Positions 7,816-15,722 are shown, counted from the stretch's first letter. The stretch is 64,000 bases of DNA from Streptococcus sp. zg-86 (GCF_017639855.1 NZ_CP072115.1:992001-1056000), one strand, 5' to 3'. Made by a program: numbers and translations. The notes: generated from the letters alone by a model not told the origin.

Positions 7816-9975
7816 ATGAAACAATTTCAACTATGGTTGGATGAAAGTGGTTGTTTTGATGAAACGTCAGACAGTAGGGACTTATATTCCTTTGTTGGTG
7901 GCGTATTAGTTGAAACGGAAAAAAGCAGTCAAATTGATTTAAAAACATTTCTTTCCTCCAAAGAATACAATCATGCGATGACTTTGGATATGAAGGCAAA
8001 AAAAGAATATGTCATCCCGAAATTACTTGACTTTAAAAAATATACGGATGCCCGTTATATCTTTTTTGAAAATATTGAATACTATGGAAATGGCGATAAC
8101 CGCTTGCTCTATCTACAGGTACTGTCAGAAGGCTTGTTGCAATTAACACAATTACTAGAAGCAAAATATGGTCCAATAAAACTGGCTATTATCATTGCTA
8201 GCCGCCTTGCTCAAAAAGGAGACGAAAAACTAGTTCATATTACAGAAGAAGAGTATGTGAGATGTTTTCGAAAGCTCTTGCATGACAAGCAAGAGAGAAA
8301 TGAATTTACAGTACACGAGTCCACTCAAGTACAGTTTCATTTAGAACGGGCTACGAAATCTTTGCCTTTAATCTTGGCAGACTTTGCTTCTAATACGAGA
8401 CGGATGTACTATCGAAAGAAATTTAAAGATAGGGACAGTAAAGCCAGTCTAAGTATTTTATTTGAAGACGCCTATACATTTTCCATGTCAGAGCTATCTT
8501 CTGACACAAAAATTCGTATTCTTCTTGGACAAAATGATTTGTCAGAAGCCATTATGGAAGTTTTTACTTCTCAAAATATGACTGGATTGCAGCAGAAAGA
8601 GTATCTAAAACTTATTTTAGAACGAATGTCACATTTGAGTTATCGACTGATAAAATCACAAATACGCCAGTTAACAGCTGAGATTTTAGCTTATAGCGCT
8701 AGACAAGACAATTATGACGAAGCTAGTTCTCTTTTGAAACAGATAGAAACACAGCTGATTCCTTTATTGAAGGTTCAAAAGTACCCCTATGAAGTCTTAG
8801 AATATGAGATTCTTTTACAACTCAGTGATATGTATCTCCGCTCAGGGCAGCTAGTAGAAGTTGTTACAGTATTGACTCAGTTAAAAGAAGTTGTCCAATT
8901 GTCAGAGAACAGTTTGGAAAATATCTTTCTTTTTTATCGAATGAGGGAAAAATTAGCAGTATTTTATATTGACAGCTATCAATTTTCAACTGCTATTCAG
9001 CTGATGTCAGAGATGAGGGAAAGTTTTGAGGGATTGATGACGAACTTGCTAACCTATCCCATGATTCAAACTAATTTTTCTACATTAAAATCAGAATACT
9101 ATGGCGATGTGCTCTGTATGGAGATTTATGCGAGGTTGTTTCGAAACCAGTTACTTTTTGAGGAAATTGATTTCTTGAGAGAGTTATCAGATACTGCTTT
9201 ACAGCAATATCCACTATTTCATGGAGAGTTGGAGCGACATTTGCAGTACCGTAGCCGAATCGAGCAAAAAGAAGGAAACATACCGGAGGCTATCTATTGG
9301 CTGATGCGTGCTATTGATGAAACCTATTGTTTTAGTGAAACGATAAATCAAAAAGAATTAAAGCGATTTTGGGATACTATCTACACACAGGAGACTGCTA
9401 TTAGCCAATTGTTTTATCTGATGTACTATAGCTTAATTCTTGCGCAAGCTATGATAGAAAAATCTGATTGGGCAGATTGTTTATATAGTAGTTTAGCTGA
9501 GCATCCTATCTTTCAATTGATTCAAAAAGAAAAGAAAAATACGGACATTCATTTACTTCAAGCTTCATCACTTTACTATCATCCCTTAGATATTATTTAT
9601 TGGAATTTGGCAGAATATCATCGGGCAAAAGGACAAGTCAAAGAGAGTTTTAGCTATTATGATCAGGCTATTATGATTTGTAGCCGTAAGAAGGGAACTC
9701 TAACTCTGCAGTTGCGTTTAGTAGCGATTTTAGCAGCGCGTGCTAGCTTAGAAATCTATGAGAAGCAAACAGCACCTTCTTTGAAACGCGCGATTCAATG
9801 TGTCCAATCCTTAGAAGATAAATTAGCTCGACAATCGATATTCAGTAAGGAAATTTCCTTTGACGAGACAATGATTGTTTTAAAAGGCTGGCGGGAACAG
9901 CTAGAAGCATGTAAAGACCATACAGATACTTCCTCAGAAGTCTTATGGGCCTTTTCACAGGAGTGGAGATATTAG
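7816..9975 (+). CDS. DUF3800-like (RNase H-fold) nuclease domain fused to TPR-like helical repeats
   Basis: A 719-residue protein. Residues 1-215 resemble DUF3800: an N-terminal strand with LWLDESG (D9, E10), SFVGGVLV, a central hydrophobic strand (KLAIIIASRL) and a late SLPLILADFASN motif with an aspartate near residue 196. These acidic residues are where an RNase H-like fold would bind metal. From about residue 235 to the end, amphipathic helix pairs (for example AIYWLMRAIDETY, HRAKGQVKESFSYYDQAI) look like TPR repeats, a protein- or RNA-binding scaffold. It lies between cmr6 (11 nt) and the exonuclease gene (4 nt), so it belongs to the operon. Function is unknown; nuclease activity is inferred from the domain. 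Confidence 0.6.
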   Translation: MKQFQLWLDESGCFDETSDSRDLYSFVGGVLVETEKSSQIDLKTFLSSKEYNHAMTLDMKAKKEYVIPKLLDFKKYTDARYIFFENIEYYGNGDNRLLYLQVLSEGLLQLTQLLEAKYGPIKLAIIIASRLAQKGDEKLVHITEEEYVRCFRKLLHDKQERNEFTVHESTQVQFHLERATKSLPLILADFASNTRRMYYRKKFKDRDSKASLSILFEDAYTFSMSELSSDTKIRILLGQNDLSEAIMEVFTSQNMTGLQQKEYLKLILERMSHLSYRLIKSQIRQLTAEILAYSARQDNYDEASSLLKQIETQLIPLLKVQKYPYEVLEYEILLQLSDMYLRSGQLVEVVTVLTQLKEVVQLSENSLENIFLFYRMREKLAVFYIDSYQFSTAIQLMSEMRESFEGLMTNLLTYPMIQTNFSTLKSEYYGDVLCMEIYARLFRNQLLFEEIDFLRELSDTALQQYPLFHGELERHLQYRSRIEQKEGNIPEAIYWLMRAIDETYCFSETINQKELKRFWDTIYTQETAISQLFYLMYYSLILAQAMIEKSDWADCLYSSLAEHPIFQLIQKEKKNTDIHLLQASSLYYHPLDIIYWNLAEYHRAKGQVKESFSYYDQAIMICSRKKGTLTLQLRLVAILAARASLEIYEKQTAPSLKRAIQCVQSLEDKLARQSIFSKEISFDETMIVLKGWREQLEACKDHTDTSSEVLWAFSQEWRY

Positions 9976-9979
9976 GGGC

Positions 9980-10564
9980 ATGGAACTTCGTTTTATCATA
10001 GATGCAGAAACTGACGGCCTATATGGCCCTTTACTGACAGTAGCTATCCTCGTAACAGATCAGAGTGGACAAGAGATTGCTTCATTTTATGGTGGACTTC
10101 CGAGCAACATAGCTTCTATCAAAGATGTCTGGGTGCTAGAGAATGTATTACCAGTTATTGGCGACTATCAGCCATTTGAAACAGAAGAAGCATTGTTTGA
10201 GGAGGTTTGGACATGGTGGGATACTTATAGACAACGAGCAATCTGTTTTGCTGATGTGCTCTTTCCTGTCGAATCCAATCTATTTCACAAAATGGTTGAA
10301 TATGATAGAAAGAAACGGACTTTTCAAGGCCCCTATCCCTTTATTGATATTAGTAGCCTCTTATATGCAAAAGGTATTCCACCACAAGTCAATCGCTTAG
10401 AATTGTGTCCCGAATTTGTAGGCAATCTGCACAATGCACGAGACGATGTTCGCTTATCTGCGGTATTACTAAATAGGTTGTTAAATGGAGAAGAAGATGT
10501 TTTGTCTAGAAGAACTGCTTTCAAACAAAAATCAAAAAGAAGCGCTCCGCTATATAGAGACTAA
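9980..10564 (+). CDS. DEDDh (DnaQ-like) 3'-5' exonuclease beside RT-Cas1
   Basis: A 194-residue single-domain exonuclease. Exo I is FIIDAETDG (D8, E10), Exo II is ICFADVLF (D92) and Exo III is NLHNARDDV (H151, D156), giving a full DEDDh set. DnaQ-like exonucleases are known to trim prespacers for Cas1-Cas2 integration and occur fused to Cas2 in some type I-E systems, so an adaptation role fits its 68-nt overlap with RT-Cas1. The alternative is an oligoribonuclease-like enzyme that degrades the second messenger made by Cas10. Domain identity is firm; role is inference. Confidence 0.8.
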   Translation: MELRFIIDAETDGLYGPLLTVAILVTDQSGQEIASFYGGLPSNIASIKDVWVLENVLPVIGDYQPFETEEALFEEVWTWWDTYRQRAICFADVLFPVESNLFHKMVEYDRKKRTFQGPYPFIDISSLLYAKGIPPQVNRLELCPEFVGNLHNARDDVRLSAVLLNRLLNGEEDVLSRRTAFKQKSKRSAPLYRD

Positions 10565-12416
10565 AAAGGATAGTCTTGGAAGTGATGGACTTCTCTTGAG
10601 TGAATTAAAAGAATTTTGGTCTCTTAATTCATCAGCAATTCTCTCTCAAATTAAGAACGGTAGCTATGTTCCAACGATAGTCAAACAATGTCAATTACTG
10701 AAGACTTCTGGAGGTTATCGCACTATTTCCTTGTTTGGCAATTTAGATCGATTTTTATTGCGAATGTTGGCGCAAAAACTTGAACGGTATATGAATCCGT
10801 TATTTTTAGCGAATAGCTTTGCTTTTCAAGCAGAAAAAGGTGTCTTAGCAGCCATCCAGCAAGCAAAAAATTATCTCATACAAGGAAATTCGATTGTCAT
10901 TGAAATAGATTTATACCATTACTTTGACACAATTCCCTTAGATAGATTGAATCAGCAGTTAGAAGCTTATTTTTCGGATCAGAGGGTGAGAGAATTTATT
11001 CAAGCCTATCTTTTTTGCAGTATAGAGTCTGAGGGCAGAGTATTTACGCAATTTAAGGGATTAATTCAAGGAAGTGCCATTAGTCCGATATTGAGTAATC
11101 TGTATCTTCATCCTGTAGACTGCTATTTAGAATCCAGAGGATTTAATTGGCTTCGTTATGCAGATAATCTTTATATTTATGTTGCAAGTAAGGAAGAAGC
11201 TCTCCCAATTTATCAAGAAATAAGACAATTATTAGTCGATGAATTTCAACTTGTCATTAATGAGAAGAAAAGTGGCATTTTTTCTGCTTTTAATAGACGC
11301 GTGTTAGGATATGAGTTTTATTTGAAAAATAACATAGTCGAATGTCAGAAACATCATTATACACGTTTTATTTACTCATCAAGATGGCATCCCAGTCAAC
11401 TACAGTTTGCAAACCGGCAATATTATATTATTGAAAATGGTATTCTCAATAAAAAAGATTATTCTTTATTGTTCGAAAATGAAGAACATAAACATCATCT
11501 GCCAATTGAGGTCGTCGAGCAGATTAATATTTACTCAGAAGTAGTTATTAGTCCGCAAACCCTACATTTGTTGTATGACAAAAAAATTCCGCTCGTTTTA
11601 CATAATCAATTTGGAGATATTCAATCTTATTTTATTCCTGAGTCCATGAGGAGTAGTGCTCCTATTTTACTTGCGCAGAGTCAATTGTATCTGTCGGAGG
11701 AGAAGAGAGTGACTGTGGCTAAACAGTTTGAATTAGCACACTTGCACAATATGCGTGCAAATTGTCGTTACTATTTAAAAAAGTTTCGGTCAAATGGGAT
11801 ACTCAGGAATCTGGAACAAGAATTAACGAATGGAATGAATGCTGTTCGTACGACAAAGTCGGTCGATGATTTGATGTTATTGGAAGCGCGAGCCAAGCAG
11901 CAATACTATCAATTGTATAATGAGGTACTCAATCAGGAACAATTTTGTTTTACAAAGCGAACAAAACGTCCTCCACGAGATGCTTTAAATGCTCTAATTA
12001 GTTTTTGTAATACTGTTTTGTACAGCCAAGTTCTGCGCTTAATTTGGAAATCTCGTTTAGATCCTAAAATAGCTGTCCTTCACGCTTCGAACAATCGGCC
12101 TTATTCGCTTCATCTAGATTTTGCTGATTATTTCAAGCCTATTATTGTTGATAGGGTCATATTGTCTCTGATTAATAGGCATCAAATCCACATGCCACAA
12201 CACTTTGAATATAAGGAAGATGGGGCGGTGTGGCTTAATTCAGCTGGTAAAAGAATCGTTTTGGAAGCTTTGGAGAGCAAATTCCATACTCGGCTCGTTC
12301 TGAAGCATACCACCTATACCTATCATCAGTTAATACAACGTGATGTTCAACTGTTTAAAAAATTTATTTTAGGTGATAGGGATGTAAAGCGCTTTACACC
12401 ATTTAAATACTACTAA
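10497..12416 (+). CDS. cas1: Reverse transcriptase-Cas1 fusion, spacer integrase acting on RNA
   Basis: About 639 residues from the ATG at 10497, which has GGAG 6 nt upstream; an in-frame ATG at 10485 lacks a site. Counting from the upstream ATG, the RT domain (about 45-280) has motif A IEIDLYHYFDTI (D142), motif B GLIQGSAISPILSNLYL and motif C RYADNLYIY (225-228), where the usual second aspartate of YADD is Asn. The Cas1 domain (about 290-643) has E467, H533 and D545/D548 (LHLDFADYF), matching the Cas1 metal site. RT-Cas1 proteins of type III-B systems are known to acquire spacers from RNA. There is no Cas6 fusion; cas6 is separate here. Overlaps the exonuclease gene by 68 nt. Confidence 0.93.
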   Translation: MFCLEELLSNKNQKEALRYIETKKDSLGSDGLLLSELKEFWSLNSSAILSQIKNGSYVPTIVKQCQLLKTSGGYRTISLFGNLDRFLLRMLAQKLERYMNPLFLANSFAFQAEKGVLAAIQQAKNYLIQGNSIVIEIDLYHYFDTIPLDRLNQQLEAYFSDQRVREFIQAYLFCSIESEGRVFTQFKGLIQGSAISPILSNLYLHPVDCYLESRGFNWLRYADNLYIYVASKEEALPIYQEIRQLLVDEFQLVINEKKSGIFSAFNRRVLGYEFYLKNNIVECQKHHYTRFIYSSRWHPSQLQFANRQYYIIENGILNKKDYSLLFENEEHKHHLPIEVVEQINIYSEVVISPQTLHLLYDKKIPLVLHNQFGDIQSYFIPESMRSSAPILLAQSQLYLSEEKRVTVAKQFELAHLHNMRANCRYYLKKFRSNGILRNLEQELTNGMNAVRTTKSVDDLMLLEARAKQQYYQLYNEVLNQEQFCFTKRTKRPPRDALNALISFCNTVLYSQVLRLIWKSRLDPKIAVLHASNNRPYSLHLDFADYFKPIIVDRVILSLINRHQIHMPQHFEYKEDGAVWLNSAGKRIVLEALESKFHTRLVLKHTTYTYHQLIQRDVQLFKKFILGDRDVKRFTPFKYY

Positions 12417-12511
12417 AAGTCGGTCGAAGATTTTATAAATTGTATTGCAATTTATAAAACAGCAGTAGCAAGCTTTTTGCCTGCCGACCATTAAGCGATT
12501 GACCGACTTTT
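12415..12511 (+). ncRNA. Structured element between RT-Cas1 and leader: nested inverted repeats
   Basis: An 11-bp perfect outer stem (AAAAGTCGGTC, 12415-12425; GACCGACTTTT, 12501-12511) encloses a 12-bp perfect hairpin (TTTTATAAATTG 12431-12442, loop TATTG, arm 12448-12459) and a third smaller hairpin (GCAA-GCTTT-TTGC near 12470). The outer stem begins within the RT-Cas1 stop codon and is flanked by TA on both sides. It could be the cas operon terminator, a structured RNA, or a small TA-inserting MITE. The sequence shows only the structure; the type is my choice. Confidence 0.45.
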
Positions 12512-12523
12512 AATACGAAATAC

Positions 12524-12552
12524 TTGAATAGTTTGCATATTTGTACTATAAT
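12524..12552 (+). promoter_or_regulatory. CRISPR leader promoter
   Basis: TTGAAT (12524-12529), a 17-nt spacer and TATAAT (12547-12552) form a near-consensus sigma-A promoter. The predicted start is near 12559, about 20 nt before the first repeat, so it drives the pre-crRNA. Leader plus degenerate last repeat fix the array orientation as + strand. Confidence 0.85.
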
Positions 12553-12580
12553 TAAAGTGTTGACTGCCCTACTTGCAGTT

Positions 12581-13670
12581 GTATTACCTTACCTATAAGG
12601 AATTGAGACTTACTGTTTTCATGATATTCATGAGGTTTCCTTCTTTCCTGTATTACCTTACCTATAAGGAATTGAGACGAAATCAAAATCAGAAAAATCA
12701 ACTGTTTTTTCAAAATGTATTACCTTACCTATAAGGAATTGAGACTGAATAGGAAGTTCATTTGTGACTTCAACTGGAGCAGGTGTGGTATTACCTTACC
12801 TATAAGGAATTGAGACTTAATACGTTTGAACGTTTTGTTCATGATAGGTTTCCTTCTTTCCTGTATTACCTTACCTATAAGGAATTGAGACTGTTTCAAG
12901 TGTTACTGTGTATGACATAATTTATTTCCTCTTTGTATTACCTTACCTATAAGGAATTGAGACGCATGAGCGCTGTAATATTCATAATATTTCCTCCTTA
13001 TGTATTACCTTACCTATAAGGAATTGAGACAAACGGCCTTTAGTGATTTGAACATGATGTTTCCTTCTTTCCTGTATTACCTTACCTATAAGGAATTGAG
13101 ACTCAAATCCGAAAAGAGATTTTAAAGTAAATGTAAATGTGTATTACCTTACCTATAAGGAATTGAGACGTATTCACTAATGTGTCCACCTGGTGAACAT
13201 ACGATTCGTATTACCTTACCTATAAGGAATTGAGACTTGCTCCTTAGCCACGTTAACTAACGATTGGATTTGGCGTTCGATGTCTGTGTGTATTACCTTA
13301 CCTATAAGGAATTGAGACAGTCTGTCTTGGTTTTTGATTTTATCTAACGCTTCAACGTATTACCTTACCTACAAGGAATTGAGACGCTTTAAAAATTCGT
13401 TTTTGAAATACTCAATAAACTGGTATTACCTTACCTATAAGGAATTGAGACAATTTAGTTTCCGTTTTCTTTCGTTTCATGAAAAATACCTCTTTTTGTA
13501 TTACCTTACCTATAAGGAATTGAGACCAAGTTCCACTAGAACTTTATCTTCGTTAGATTGAATAATTGGGTATTACCTTACCTATAAGGAATTGAGACCA
13601 GCAATAAGAACTTGATTTGCAAACATAATTATTTCCTCTTTGTATTACCTTACCTATAAGGAAAAAAGTT
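12581..13670 (+). CRISPR. Type III-B CRISPR array, 16 repeats and 15 spacers
   Basis: The 29-nt repeat begins GTATTACCTT and ends AATTGAGAC; its core is a 5-bp hairpin, CCTTA-CCTA-TAAGG. Repeats start at 12581, 12650, 12717, 12788, 12863, 12935, 13002, 13074, 13141, 13208, 13290, 13357, 13423, 13498, 13570 and 13642. Repeat 12 has one T-to-C change in the loop-side arm. Repeat 16 keeps only its first 22 nt and marks the leader-distal end. Spacers are 37-53 nt (mostly 38-46), the variable length expected of type III. Cas6 cleavage would leave ATTGAGAC as the 5' handle. Seven spacers are antisense to ribosome binding site plus ATG regions. Confidence 0.97.
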
Positions 13671-13726
13671 ACTTATCTTGTCTTAGCAGTGTGTAACTGG
13701 TGCATTTCATTCTTGACATCATAAAA

Positions 13727-13760
13727 AATCAGAGGAGGAACTTGAATCCGACCTCTGATT
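13727..13760 (+). other. Hairpin in the 5' leader of the CorA-like gene
   Basis: AATCAGAGG (13727-13735) and CCTCTGATT (13752-13760) form a 9-bp stem with a 16-nt loop, ending 13 nt before the gene's ribosome binding site (AAAGGAG, 13773-13779). There is no T-run, so it is more likely a translational or processing element than a terminator. Confidence 0.4.
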
Positions 13761-13788
13761 GTCTATTTCTAGAAAGGAGTTACCACTT

Positions 13789-15297
13789 GTGGTAAAATCA
13801 GCCTATAGCTACCATGTTTTTATTCTTCCTTTTCTATTGAAAGGCATAAACAAGGGAGCAATAACAACAAAACTCACTCGCCAGAATTGGGAGCGAATAC
13901 AAGTCATGGGAGAGTTGCCCTATTTAAGAGAGGATGAAACCATCCACTATGCGCATCATTTCTATTTCAATAAGGAAGCAAAAGAATTGATTCACAGCCC
14001 AGTTGTTGAGGGCAAGGAGACAGATGAATTTTCCTATCTCGTTGAAAATTATATTTATAAACCCACTTCTGAAAAGGAATATTATTATCGGATTTCTTAT
14101 TTTGCTTCAGATGCTGTAGCAACTAGCTCACTTCACTTTTTTGACTTGAAAGTTGACTATATTTTATTGCGCTATTTACCCGACTTGGATATGGCGTATT
14201 TGGTCTTTTCTCTAGAAAATCATACCTACACATCCTTAAAAGAAGTAGGCTATATCAATCAGTACGGTCGCAGAATCTTTACTCCTTTTTTAAATGAAAA
14301 TGTCACCTATTCGGAAGCACCCAATAATCTTCAATTACTGGAGAAAAATCAATTGTCCCATGCTCCTGAAGAATCAGACTATTTAAAGACCTATAACATT
14401 ATGGACGCTCCCAGAGAATTGCTCATGGACTTTTTCCAACTGTCAAAGGAAGCTATTTTCCCACAGTGCCCTCAAGATATGTCTATCTACCTTGACACAA
14501 TTATTGATGACCGAATGTTTGTCCATAGTCTGATTGGGAATCAACAATTAGAGTCCCTGATTCAGGCAGCTTCTGAAGTAGAGAATCTCTCAACTCAACA
14601 AATGCAAGATCTTTACAGTCTGGCCTTTGTTGATAAAGATGCAGCGACTTGTCGAAGTAAAAGTATGTTGCAAAGCATTTTGGAACAAACAGTCTATCCA
14701 AGATGGGCAGAATATAAGAGTTTGTATCTAGTTACCCAGCATTCTTTTATCTATTTATCAGATGGACAGCAACCACTATTTCTAACTCAGTATTTTCTTT
14801 CTGAATACCTTGACATGGTTCTGATAGTGCTTAGTCAAAGAACGGGAATATTGAAGTATTCACACGATGCTGGAAACAATGTCCGTAGTAGTGTGGGATC
14901 TATTTTAAAACTACAAGAAAACTATATTATTTTTAAAAATCAATTCTTACTGCCTGAAATTAGTGCGCAAGAGCAGGCAATTGATTTGTATCATCTTCTT
15001 CAAAATGCTCTCTATATTGAAAAGTACAGTGATCTATTGGACAGTCAACTTTCCTCGTTACATGATATTAGTCAGACTAAAGAAGCAATTCGACAAAAGA
15101 AAAATGATGATGACTTAAATTACATAGTGCTATTCTTGACCGGTGTAAGCCTCTTACCTATTTTACCGTTAGAACATGTTCTCTGGAAACAAGTATCTTT
15201 TTTAGGAGATATTAAGCTCATTCATCTTTTTTCAATAATTACGATGATATTATTCGGAATCATCTTTTATATCCGTAAAAAGATACTTAGTAGGTAG
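13789..15297 (+). CDS. CorA-like membrane effector of the type III-B system
   Basis: About 502 residues from GTG 13789, chosen because AAAGGAG lies 9 nt upstream; an earlier in-frame TTG (13759) sits inside a hairpin. A large soluble N-terminal region (about 1-420) is followed by a helical stalk and two C-terminal transmembrane helices (IVLFLTGVSLLPILPL and LIHLFSIITMILFGIIFY) with a short basic tail (RKKILSR). This is the CorA architecture, although the Mg-channel GMN motif is absent. CorA-like proteins are known effectors in type III-B loci; in Bacteroides fragilis one is activated by SAM-AMP made by Cmr. It lies between the array and cas2, 4 nt before cas2. Confidence 0.65.
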   Translation: MVKSAYSYHVFILPFLLKGINKGAITTKLTRQNWERIQVMGELPYLREDETIHYAHHFYFNKEAKELIHSPVVEGKETDEFSYLVENYIYKPTSEKEYYYRISYFASDAVATSSLHFFDLKVDYILLRYLPDLDMAYLVFSLENHTYTSLKEVGYINQYGRRIFTPFLNENVTYSEAPNNLQLLEKNQLSHAPEESDYLKTYNIMDAPRELLMDFFQLSKEAIFPQCPQDMSIYLDTIIDDRMFVHSLIGNQQLESLIQAASEVENLSTQQMQDLYSLAFVDKDAATCRSKSMLQSILEQTVYPRWAEYKSLYLVTQHSFIYLSDGQQPLFLTQYFLSEYLDMVLIVLSQRTGILKYSHDAGNNVRSSVGSILKLQENYIIFKNQFLLPEISAQEQAIDLYHLLQNALYIEKYSDLLDSQLSSLHDISQTKEAIRQKKNDDDLNYIVLFLTGVSLLPILPLEHVLWKQVSFLGDIKLIHLFSIITMILFGIIFYIRKKILSR

Positions 15298-15301
15298 AAA
15301 A

Positions 15302-15562
15302 ATGTTTATTATTCTTTCTTATGATATTGGGCAGAAACGCTTGAACAAAGTCTTAAAAACGTGTCGTAAATACCTTGTCCACATCCAGAAATCGGTTTTT
15401 GAAGGTCAAATTTCTCCTTCAAAGTATCGGCAATTAAAGTATGAACTCGGTCAATTGATTGATGTTCAAGTAGATTCCGTTATCATTTATCAGCTCGAGT
15501 CCCCTAAGTTCACTCTAAAAGAGCAGATTGGAGTTATAGAGGATAATTCCTTTATTCTATAA
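15302..15562 (+). CDS. cas2: Cas2, adaptation subunit
   Basis: An 86-residue protein starting MFIILSYDIGQKRLNKV, with the beta-alpha-beta ferredoxin fold and the conserved Asp of SYDI. HIQKSVFEGQIS is the typical second Cas2 segment. As a dimer it bridges two Cas1 dimers for spacer integration. It is unusual in lying beyond the array and effector rather than next to RT-Cas1, with which it must work. It is the only cas2 in the window. Confidence 0.93.
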   Translation: MFIILSYDIGQKRLNKVLKTCRKYLVHIQKSVFEGQISPSKYRQLKYELGQLIDVQVDSVIIYQLESPKFTLKEQIGVIEDNSFIL

Positions 15563-15570
15563 AAAACAAA

Positions 15571-15596
15571 GGAGTGGGACATAAGTATCCCGCTCC
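15571..15596 (+). terminator. Hairpin after cas2, probable terminator
   Basis: GGAGTGGGA (15571-15579) pairs with TCCCGCTCC (15588-15596), a 9-bp stem with one G-U pair. An A-run precedes it, but no clear T-run follows, so efficiency on the + strand is uncertain. Confidence 0.45.
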
Positions 15597-15722
15597 TTCA
15601 TTCCATAATTTATAGAAAAATAAGCTACAAAATTCTCCCCAAACTTCGCATGGATTATATTGATCAGTATAGATGAAATTGGATAACTTTTTCTGCTCTT
15701 CATTCATCTTTCTCAAAAAAAG

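Noticed and set aside
12415..12580. Classic retron msr-msd
   Set aside because: Nested stems exist, but I see no retron-type priming guanosine context or inverted a1/a2 ends of the right kind, and the RT is of the Cas1-fused class; kept only as a structured element.
13334..13561. 75-residue ORF through the CRISPR array with repeated YYLTYKEL
   Set aside because: It is the array repeat read as codons; no ribosome binding site and the sequence is spacer-repeat.
13759..13788. Earlier TTG start for the CorA-like gene
   Set aside because: It lies inside a hairpin arm and upstream of the AAAGGAG site that serves GTG 13789.
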